Shown here: in pieces, positions 1 through 5,880 of the stretch | Layout: each line of letters starts with the position of its first letter | Position numbering within the stretch: the first letter of the stretch is position 1 | DNA from: JAICIG01 sp035532215 | GTDB lineage: Bacteria; Planctomycetota; Planctomycetia; Pirellulales; JAICIG01 | DNA length: 15,214 nucleotides | Reading direction: 5' to 3' | Assembly: GCA_035532215.1 (NCBI GenBank) | Contig: DATKRK010000181.1 | Span: 1-15,214, forward strand | The notes under the pieces: model-generated | What the model was told of the DNA's origin: nothing | Databases searched by the model: none | Seen by the model: only the letters and a program-made list of their open reading frames with translations | Translations under genes and position numbers: made by a program

Positions 1-1572
1 CCAACCGTACTTGCCGGTCCACTCTTCGTTCTGGGCGGGCGAATTCGGCGTGTGCGAGGCCCACTTGAACGCCGTGGCGCTGCCCTGTCCGTCGTGGCAG
101 ATCGTGCAGCCGACGTCGCCCGACTTGTGCGGGCTGAGCGAGCCGACGAACAAGTCAAGCCGCGGGTGCGAGCTGAATGGGTGCGGTATGCCGCGGCGGA
201 CGTGCAGTTCCATCGGCTTGCCCCAATCGGCGAACTCCAACAGCAGCTCGACGGCGCGCTCGCGGCCGAGCAGCTTGACGTCGTTGATCTGCTCGATCAC
301 GTCGCCCGGCTCGAGCTTGGCGTTGGCGGCGGCCGTTTCCGGACGCACGACGCTGACGGTCACTTCGTTCAGGTCGAACAAGCCCTGCGGGGCCAATTGG
401 AACCCGTAGTTCTGCACCAAGTTGTATTGCTCTGCTTGTTTATTTTGGGCGGCCTCGCCCTCTTCCGCCAACACCTTCTTCAAGTGCTCGTCTTGTTCTT
501 CGGTAAACGCCACGGGCTCCGCCGGCGTGACGATGACCAGCGTCTCGTGCTCGGTCGCCGGATAGCCGGAAGTCACGGCCGAGCCGGGGGCGGTCTTGTC
601 GATCCCCTGGTGGCAGGTGGTGCAGCGATCGAAGCGGGCCACGTCGCGGAAGTTGTTGTTGATCGTGAGCTGCGGCAGCCAGATGTTGTCGATCTTCAGC
701 GGGCGGCCGAAGGCGTCGATGATCGGCATTTCCAACAGCGATTTGCCGGGGTTGCTCTGCCGCTCGGCCAGCGTGGTTTCCAACCGCTTGAGCTCGGTCT
801 GGTGATCGGCCAGCGTCTTTTGCGCCGCCGCTTCGCCGGCATTGATGCGGTCGAGAATCTTTTGCAGCGCCAGGCGGTGTTCGTGCTTCTGCTGATAGCC
901 GATCGTTTTGGCTTTCGAATCGCCGAAGGTCAGATTGTCGACCTCTTCTTCGACGGCCTGAACCTCCTGCTCGAGCGCGTTGAGATCTTGTTGCGGCTTG
1001 CCCTCGTCGACGCTGATGTTGTACTTGCTGCGGGCCACGTCCAGGTCGGCCCGCTTGAACTTCAGCTCGCGTTGCGCGTTGTCTTCGTCCAGCTTGGCTT
1101 TGTCGAGCACGGTCTGCAATGCGCTCAGGAGGTTTCGCCGCAAGTCGATCAGCCGGGTCGGGTCTACGGCCGACTCGGCGTCCGCCGAAGTCTGGCCGGC
1201 GTGGGCGTCTGCCAATTCGGCTTCGGCCGCTTCAATCGCGCCAAGGCGATAGCCGTTTTGCTTTTCGCGACCTTTGGCTTCGGCGATGAAAGCCTCGACG
1301 AGCTTCTCGTCGGGAAGTTCGCTCTGCGCCTCGCGCAGGGCCTGTTCCAGCTTCTCCTGCTGGTCGTAATAAGCGGCCGACTCCTGCGCGTTGATCCGCG
1401 ATTTGGCCGCGTAGGCTTCCACGTTCTGGAATTGCCGCTGGTACTGCTTCCATTCGCGATTGTGGTCGCTGGCCAGCATCCACAAAGTGCAAAACAGCAT
1501 GAGCGCGGACGTCAGCCCGAACACCATGTGCAAGAACTTCTGGTTGCGCCAAGTAGACTCTGTAGCAGGCAT
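1..1572 (-). CDS. Membrane-anchored multihaem c-type cytochrome with coiled coil and PDZ-like domain (3' end outside window)
   Basis: This is the last visible gene of the respiratory operon and is open to the window edge, giving 524 codons without a stop. The ATG at 1572 is the first start after an in-frame stop at 1615-1617, 47 bases after the preceding stop codon; no good ribosome site is visible. A hydrophobic segment at residues 13-33 should anchor it. Residues 35-290 are rich in Glu, Gln, Lys and Ala and look like a coiled coil. CTTCH at 317-321 and CTICH at 489-493 are c-type haem attachment sites, so the bulk should be periplasmic. Between them, residues 383-462 read as a PDZ-like domain, with LEPGDVIEQIN as the carboxylate-binding-loop region and a VELLLEF helix. 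It probably accepts electrons from the Rieske/cytochrome b core. Family assignment beyond a PDZ-containing c-type cytochrome is inference; more haem sites may lie beyond the window. Confidence 0.85.
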   Translation of the reverse strand, partial: MPATESTWRNQKFLHMVFGLTSALMLFCTLWMLASDHNREWKQYQRQFQNVEAYAAKSRINAQESAAYYDQQEKLEQALREAQSELPDEKLVEAFIAEAKGREKQNGYRLGAIEAAEAELADAHAGQTSADAESAVDPTRLIDLRRNLLSALQTVLDKAKLDEDNAQRELKFKRADLDVARSKYNISVDEGKPQQDLNALEQEVQAVEEEVDNLTFGDSKAKTIGYQQKHEHRLALQKILDRINAGEAAAQKTLADHQTELKRLETTLAERQSNPGKSLLEMPIIDAFGRPLKIDNIWLPQLTINNNFRDVARFDRCTTCHQGIDKTAPGSAVTSGYPATEHETLVIVTPAEPVAFTEEQDEHLKKVLAEEGEAAQNKQAEQYNLVQNYGFQLAPQGLFDLNEVTVSVVRPETAAANAKLEPGDVIEQINDVKLLGRERAVELLLEFADWGKPMELHVRRGIPHPFSSHPRLDLFVGSLSPHKSGDVGCTICHDGQGSATAFKWASHTPNSPAQNEEWTGKYGW

Positions 1573-1619
1573 ATTTTCAGGCTTTCGGTTCGATCCGTGC
1601 CAAGCTCGAAAGTTTCAGC

Positions 1620-2972
1620 TTAAAAATTCAAGAAATATTCGGGGATGCTGATGATGTACTTCAGGTTCCAGATCCACCGCAGCACCATCTTCAAGGGCAG
1701 CGAGGCCATCAACAACAGCAAGTTCGACAGCAGCATGAAACGCAGGAAGCCCATCTTGACGAACATGCCGCGGAAGAACTTGGTCGTGGCCATGAAAGGC
1801 GGCAAGACCATGAAATAGGCCAGCACCGCGATGATGCCGGGCGCCTCGCGCTCGAGGATATACCAGAACTGCGTTCCGGCGCCGCTGCCTTCCGGCGCCT
1901 TCGGCATGCTGCTGCCCAGCCACTCGACCCAGAAGTATTGCGACAGGTCGACGTTGTTCTGGGCCAGCACCTTGTGCGCGTTCCAGGGCTCGAAGGGGCC
2001 GAAGAAGTTCCAGTTGGGGCCGCGCAAAAACGTGCCCAGCACGATCAGCACCACCCACAAGTTCAAAAAGCCCACCTGGAACACCAGATAGCTGAACTTG
2101 CGCTCGGCGATCGTAAAGTAGCCGTTGCCCTTTTTGTTGAAGTCGAGAAACGGAATCGCCATCAGACCGAAGATCACCACGCTCGGCAGCACCACGCCCG
2201 CGTACCAAGGGTCGTAATAGACCAGCATTTCCTGCAGGCCGAGAAAGTACCAAGGGGCCTTCGACGGGTTCGGCGTCTTCACGCTGCTCGCCGGTTCTTC
2301 CAGGGGCGCCTGCAAGGCGATGGCCCAGACCAACAGGAAGGCGGTCAGGGCGATCATGCAGATCAGTTCGGTATAGACCAAGTCGGGCCAGACCAACACC
2401 TTTTCGTCGGCTTCCTTTTCCAACGGCGGCAGCCCCTGAGCCATGCGGTCGTCGTTCTGCACGGCCTTGTAGGTCGCCAGCCAGGTGAAAAAGCCGAGCA
2501 GAAACACCAAGCCCACGATCGGCACGTTGTCGGGCTTGGTGACGATCGCCGCGAAACTCGGATCGGTCATCGACAGCCCCATCGCGAGCAGCGACAGGTT
2601 GAAGCCCGACCAGGCTACGATCGGGTTCACGAAAAACCGCCGCAGCACGAACATCGCCCCCAGTGCGACGAGCGCCCCCACCGACAGCGTCACTGGGCCC
2701 GAGGCGGCGTTGACCAGGTCCTTGACGCCGGCCGGCAGCGTGGGCACCCAACCGATCATGGTGAACGGCGCCAGGGTGAGGAAGAACATGCCCGCCAGCA
2801 TCCAGACGAGCACGTTCGTCACCGGCAGCAGACCGAACGCCTTGAAGTAGGTCACCGGACCTTTTCGCCAGAGCCACAAGGCGGCGATCCAGTTCATGGC
2901 GAACAGCAGCAGATAATAACAGCCCAGTCCGGTGGCGATCGATTGAATGAAATCCGCTGAGTTGCCGTGCAT
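1620..2972 (-). CDS. Cytochrome b C-terminal (subunit IV-like) protein with extra membrane helices
   Basis: This 450-residue membrane protein supplies the C-terminal half of a split cytochrome b, including the quinol-oxidation (Qo) site. The subunit-IV-like core covers roughly residues 190-330 (VWPDLVYTEL, then NPSKAPWYFLGLQEML, then a helix at 256-275). The tetrapeptide aligned with the canonical PEWY Qo motif is APWY at 239-242. Subunit IV of b6f is about 160 residues, so this protein is nearly three times as long. About five hydrophobic segments precede the core (near 12-35, 46-70, 95-112, 117-134 and 149-168) and an extension with two more follows it (379-398 and 410-430). The ATG at 2972 lies 137 bases after the cytochrome b6-like gene. 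The intervening DNA carries an AT-rich inverted repeat. The Qo role follows from family knowledge; the function of the extra helices is unknown. Confidence 0.9.
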   Translation of the reverse strand: MHGNSADFIQSIATGLGCYYLLLFAMNWIAALWLWRKGPVTYFKAFGLLPVTNVLVWMLAGMFFLTLAPFTMIGWVPTLPAGVKDLVNAASGPVTLSVGALVALGAMFVLRRFFVNPIVAWSGFNLSLLAMGLSMTDPSFAAIVTKPDNVPIVGLVFLLGFFTWLATYKAVQNDDRMAQGLPPLEKEADEKVLVWPDLVYTELICMIALTAFLLVWAIALQAPLEEPASSVKTPNPSKAPWYFLGLQEMLVYYDPWYAGVVLPSVVIFGLMAIPFLDFNKKGNGYFTIAERKFSYLVFQVGFLNLWVVLIVLGTFLRGPNWNFFGPFEPWNAHKVLAQNNVDLSQYFWVEWLGSSMPKAPEGSGAGTQFWYILEREAPGIIAVLAYFMVLPPFMATTKFFRGMFVKMGFLRFMLLSNLLLLMASLPLKMVLRWIWNLKYIISIPEYFLNF

Positions 2973-2982
2973 GTCTTTGTCG

Positions 2983-3109
2983 GGATTTTGGATTTTGGGT
3001 TTTGGATTTTAGATTTCGAATGTCGGATTTCTGATTTCGGAAGCGGCCTCGGCGGGATGGAATGAAACGCCCACAATCCAAAATCCAAAGTCGAAAATCT
3101 AAAATCGAA
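2983..3109. repeat. AT-rich inverted repeat with GGATTTT-type short units
   Basis: The left arm (about 2983-3029) is a run of GGATTTT/GGGTTTT/AGATTTC-like units. The right arm (about 3074-3109) is the complement, with AATCCAAAATCC and CGAAAATCTAAAATCG. The best-matched pair is GGATTTTAGATTTCG near 3004-3018 against CGAAAATCTAAAATCG at 3092-3107. It fills the gap between the two cytochrome b genes and ends directly at the stop codon of the upstream one. It stands out against the GC-rich coding DNA. It could fold in the transcript and adjust expression inside the operon, or be a dispersed genomic repeat. Confidence 0.7.
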
Positions 3110-3883
3110 TCACAGCGGCCCGCTGATGCCGCCGTCCTTCCGCACTCGCCAGAAGTGGATGGCCAGCAGCAGCGACACCGCCAAGGGGATGGCGATGCAG
3201 TGCAGCACGTAGAAGCGATTCAACGTCTCTTCGCCCACGAACCGCGCGCCGAGCAAGCCGAACCGCGCGTCCGAGGCGTTGGTAATCATGTCGATGCCGC
3301 CCAAGGTCAACAACTGCTGACCCGGGCCTTCGTGCCCCAACAGCGGCGTGGCCCGAGCCATGTTCGAACCGACCGTGATGGCCCAGATGGCCAACTGGTC
3401 CCACGGCAGCAGGTATCCGGTGAACGACAACAGCAGCGTGAGCAGCAGCAGGATCACGCCCACCACCCAATTGAACTCTCGCGGCGGTTTGTAGCTGCCG
3501 GTGAGAAACACGCGATACATGTGCAGCCAGGTGGTAATCACCATCGCGTGAGCGCCCCAGCGGTGCAGTTCGCGCAAAATGCCCAGGCTCGTCACGTCGC
3601 GCAGCGCCAGAATATCGTTGTAGGCCCATTCCAAGGTCGGGCGGTAGTAGAACATCAACAGCACGCCGGTCACCGTTTCGACCAGAAACAGGAAGAACGT
3701 CACGCCGCCCATGCACCAGGTATAGCTCAGCGCGATGCCTTGCTTCTTGATCGACACCGGGTGCAGGTGCAGGAAGAAGTTGGTCAGCATCACCACGATG
3801 CGGTTTCGCCGATCGATCGGCATCGGATGCCGAAAGACGCTTTTCCAGACCTGCGAGTTGCGAATCGATTCGCCGAGAGACAT
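3110..3883 (-). CDS. qcrB: Cytochrome b6-like N-terminal cytochrome b subunit
   Basis: This is a 257-residue, four-helix dihaem cytochrome b of a quinol:cytochrome c reductase. The haem ligands are visible: His107 and His121 in LHRWGAHAMVITTWLH, and His228 and His243 in VLHCIAIPLAVSLLLAIH. The second pair has 14 intervening residues, as in cytochrome b6, whereas mitochondrial cytochrome b has 13. The protein ends in RKDGGISGPL, as b6 does. Cys57 in YTWCMGG aligns with the cysteine of b6 (YCLGG) that holds haem ci, so a third, covalently bound haem is possible. The quinone-site segments FYYRPT (78-83) and GYLLPWDQ (156-163) are intact. The ATG at 3883 has an A/G-rich stretch (AAAAGAAGTAAG) upstream as a modest ribosome site. 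The gene sits 135 bases after the Rieske gene and precedes the C-terminal half, so cytochrome b is split as in b6f. The symbol reflects function; petB would serve equally. Confidence 0.95.
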   Translation of the reverse strand: MSLGESIRNSQVWKSVFRHPMPIDRRNRIVVMLTNFFLHLHPVSIKKQGIALSYTWCMGGVTFFLFLVETVTGVLLMFYYRPTLEWAYNDILALRDVTSLGILRELHRWGAHAMVITTWLHMYRVFLTGSYKPPREFNWVVGVILLLLTLLLSFTGYLLPWDQLAIWAITVGSNMARATPLLGHEGPGQQLLTLGGIDMITNASDARFGLLGARFVGEETLNRFYVLHCIAIPLAVSLLLAIHFWRVRKDGGISGPL

Positions 3884-4018
3884 AGTCGCTTACTTCTTTT
3901 GCCTGACTAGAGAATCCGAAATACGCTGTACCGCCGCCGCCGCGAAACAATGTCGCCTGGAATCTTGTGCCGCCCGCGGCCCGACCAAGCGAACGGGCCG
4001 ACCGTAGCGGCCGCGCTC

Positions 4019-5134
4019 TCAGACCAGCACGAAACTCGCCGGGTCCTTCCATTGCCCCATCTCTTCCTGGAACGTCTTGCTCTTGTCGATTTCCAATTGG
4101 CCGTCATCTGCCAGCCGGATCGCATAGCGCTCCAGGGGGCGAGGCGCCGGCCCTTCGAAGTTGATGCCGTCTTTGTAAAAACCGCTGCCGTGGCAAGGGC
4201 ACTTGAATTTTTGTTCTGCTTCCAACCAGTTGGGCGTACATCCAAGGTGCGTGCAGACCGACTTCAACGCATAGATTTCCGGCTGCCCTTGGTAATCTCC
4301 GTTGACCACCCAGACGCCGAACTGCGCCTTGAACTTGGTCTCGACGAGACCCGGGGCAAAATCGCTGGGAAAGCCGACCTTGAACTTGCTGGGCGGCTCG
4401 ATCAACACGTTGGGGAACATGAAGCGAGCACAGCCCAGCGACCACATGCCCAGCGTGGCCGCCAGCGAGGTGAAGCCGATCGTCAAGAACCAGCGGCGTT
4501 CTTCCGGCTCGGCGGCGCCTTCTTTGGCCGCCTTCGCGGGCTTTGCCCGGACAGATTCCGGCTTGACGGGCATCGGCGGAACCGAGGGCTTGGTCTTCGC
4601 GGGCGCGGCAGGGGCCGGCTTCAGCCGCGCCGCCGCCTCGGCCTTCGACATCGGGCCGGGCTTCACGCCGTCGCGGGCCGCAGCCAGAATACTGGCCGTA
4701 TCCTTGATTCCGCTGGCGGCCGCCGGCGCCTTGGCGGGCTTCTCTGTAGCTTTTTCCGCCGCGGGCTTAGCGGCTGGCTTCGGGGCGGCCGCCTTGGCTG
4801 CCGCCGGTTTGGGAGATATCGGTTTAGTCGCGGCCGCGGCAGCAGGAGCGGCAGCCCCTTTGTTCGCGCGGGCCGCAGCCAGAATGTCAGACACGTTCGG
4901 TCTTCCGCCCGCGGCAGCGGCGGGCTTTGGCTTGGCTGGCTTGGCCGCAGGCTCCGAGGATGCAGGTTCTGGGGCCGCCTCGGCGGCGGCTTCCGCAGGG
5001 GCCGATTCAACAGGGGCCGCGGCCTCGGGGGCGGCCGCCTCGCCCGCCGCTTCTGCGGCTGCGCCGCCCTTCCCGTCTTTCTTTCTCGCGGCGGCCAGAA
5101 TCTCGGCCACCGACATCTTCTTCTTATCTGCCAT
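4019..5134 (-). CDS. qcrA: Rieske [2Fe-2S] subunit with about 210-residue Ala/Pro/Lys-rich N-terminal extension
   Basis: This is the iron-sulfur subunit of the quinol:cytochrome c reductase, 371 residues against roughly 150-200 for typical family members. The Rieske domain is complete: CTHLGC at 294-299 and CPCHGSGF at 312-319 give cluster ligands Cys294, His296, Cys312 and His315 and the disulfide pair Cys299/Cys314. The anchor is a hydrophobic segment at about 215-236 preceded by RRWFL (213-217), which fits the Tat signal-anchor pattern of bacterial Rieske proteins. Residues 1-212, expected on the cytoplasmic side, are low-complexity Ala/Pro/Lys/Glu with three copies of a short motif: VAEILAAAR (9-17), VSDILAAAR (81-89) and TASILAAAR (146-154). 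The ATG at 5134 is the first start after an in-frame stop at 5141-5143; no clear Shine-Dalgarno is seen. This is the first gene of the operon. The extension's function is unknown; assembly or docking is a guess. Confidence 0.93.
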   Translation of the reverse strand: MADKKKMSVAEILAAARKKDGKGGAAAEAAGEAAAPEAAAPVESAPAEAAAEAAPEPASSEPAAKPAKPKPAAAAGGRPNVSDILAAARANKGAAAPAAAAATKPISPKPAAAKAAAPKPAAKPAAEKATEKPAKAPAAASGIKDTASILAAARDGVKPGPMSKAEAAARLKPAPAAPAKTKPSVPPMPVKPESVRAKPAKAAKEGAAEPEERRWFLTIGFTSLAATLGMWSLGCARFMFPNVLIEPPSKFKVGFPSDFAPGLVETKFKAQFGVWVVNGDYQGQPEIYALKSVCTHLGCTPNWLEAEQKFKCPCHGSGFYKDGINFEGPAPRPLERYAIRLADDGQLEIDKSKTFQEEMGQWKDPASFVLV

Positions 5135-5205
5135 GCAGTTCTACCGAGGGCTGAAACCACCCATGTATGTGAAAAGCAACGCCGCCTACGCTAGAGGTGG
5201 GGGGC

Positions 5206-5223
5206 TCGTGACATTTTTCACGA
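5206..5223. promoter_or_regulatory. CRP/FNR-family-like palindromic operator
   Basis: TCGTGA-CATTTT-TCACGA is a perfect 6-base inverted repeat with a 6-base spacer. Its core GTGA-N6-TCAC is the half-site geometry of CRP-type regulators. It lies between the predicted operon promoter and the Rieske start, roughly 70-90 bases upstream of the ATG and just after the predicted transcription start. A site there would act as a roadblock-type repressor site, or as a 5'-leader hairpin. That a CRP/FNR protein binds it is inference. Confidence 0.45.
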
Positions 5224-5232
5224 ACTGTCCTA

Positions 5233-5262
5233 ATTTTCTGTCTCAAGCCATGCGAATGTCAA
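5233..5262 (-). promoter_or_regulatory. Predicted sigma70-type promoter of the Rieske/cytochrome b operon
   Basis: On the minus strand a perfect -35 hexamer TTGACA (5262-5257) is followed after 18 bases by GAAAAT (5238-5233), a 4/6 match to the -10 consensus. This predicts a start near 5226 and a leader of about 90 bases containing the CRP-like palindrome. No better candidate was seen in the 150 bases upstream of the gene. Confidence 0.4.
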
Positions 5263-5499
5263 CCACCCTTTTGCAGAATGCCGGGCGGTATCAGAGCAGC
5301 CGAGCCGCCAAAAACCCAAAAAACAACTTCCCACGCAAGCCGCCCCCACGCAAGCCGCGTAGTGTAACGCACGCGGCGCTCGCCGAAAATCCCTCTCGCA
5401 AAGTTTTGTCCCACTGCAGGCCACAGCAAGCCAATGCCAAGGTATCTTGGCCTTGCGGCTTGCTCACTTGGAAAATGAGTTTGACGAATTGAGGGGGGG

Positions 5500-5529
5500 C
5501 ATGCGAAACCAGCCCATGCGAAACCGGCA
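5500..5529. repeat. Two-copy 15-base direct repeat
   Basis: CATGCGAAACCAGCC at 5500-5514 is followed directly by CATGCGAAACCGGCA at 5515-5529, differing at two positions. It is part of the repeat-rich intergenic DNA, and no function is evident. Confidence 0.7.
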
Positions 5530-5562
5530 TGCCTGCTAATGCCAAACGGCGGCCGAAGGGCG

Positions 5563-5655
5563 CCCAAGAAGGCCAACCGCGCGTGCAATCTTCCCCAAGA
5601 AGGCCAACCGCGCGTGCAATCTTCCCCAAGATGGCCAACGGCGGGCGAAGGGCGC
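5563..5655. repeat. 31-base tandem repeat with related scattered copies
   Basis: Two identical 31-base units occupy 5563-5593 and 5594-5624, followed by a diverging third unit from 5625. Each unit begins CCCAAGAAGGCCAACC (third copy: CCCAAGATGGCCAACG). A fourth copy of the core, CCAAGATGGCCAACC, stands alone at 5701-5715, and an inverted fragment GGCTATCTTGG lies at 5730-5740. A flanking sequence AACGGCGGSCGAAGGGCGC occurs at 5545-5563 and again at 5637-5655, suggesting duplication of a larger block. Confidence 0.8.
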
Positions 5656-5880
5656 TCGATTGAGGCCGGCCGATCCTGCGAAAAACCGAGAGAACCTCGC
5701 CCAAGATGGCCAACCGCGCTGAGGGTCTTGGCTATCTTGGTCGTTTTCGTTTGCTCCGGCGTTTCCGACAAACAGCCTGCTTCCATCCCATCAGCTTGAG
5801 CCCCCGGTAGTTTGCTGGGCGGAATCGGATAAGCTGTTGCCTTTCAACGGTTGCCTGTCCCTTGTCGCCGCCCCGCCCGA

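Larger units (their letters stand above)
5135..5880. other. 746-base intergenic region rich in short direct repeats
   Basis: This lies between the divergent Rieske operon and DUF4392 gene. It holds the probable operon promoter and a CRP-like palindrome near its left end. Further right are 15-base-spaced direct repeats (CACGCAAGCCGC at 5332 and 5347; CATGCGAAACC at 5500 and 5515), a 31-base tandem repeat from 5563, and scattered copies of CCAAGAWGGCCAACS. The open frames on both strands here are built from these repeats and show no domain, so I call no gene. No RNA gene was recognised. Confidence 0.6.

Noticed and set aside
52..1623. Long plus-strand open frame opposite the cytochrome c gene
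   Set aside because: It shows only Leu/Val/Arg/Gln-rich low-complexity sequence with no domain, while the minus strand encodes CxxCH, PDZ-like and coiled-coil features over the same bases.
1615..3081. 488-residue minus-strand open frame overlapping the subunit-IV-like gene
   Set aside because: It is another frame of the same strand, rich in Arg/Gly/Ala, without hydrophobic segments; the overlapping frame contains clear cytochrome b helices and motifs.
3950..5194. Long plus-strand open frame opposite the Rieske gene
   Set aside because: Its Arg/Gly-rich repeats are the antisense of the Ala/Pro/Lys extension; both Rieske cluster motifs are on the minus strand.
5259..5786. 175-residue minus-strand open frame in the repeat-rich intergenic region
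   Set aside because: The translated sequence is produced by the 31-base and related repeats, reads in more than one frame equally well, and shows no domain or ribosome site.
5851..5880. TTG start at 5851 for the DUF4392 gene
   Set aside because: The ten added residues are Pro/Arg-rich and unlike family N-termini, and no ribosome site precedes it; the ATG at 5881 is preferred.
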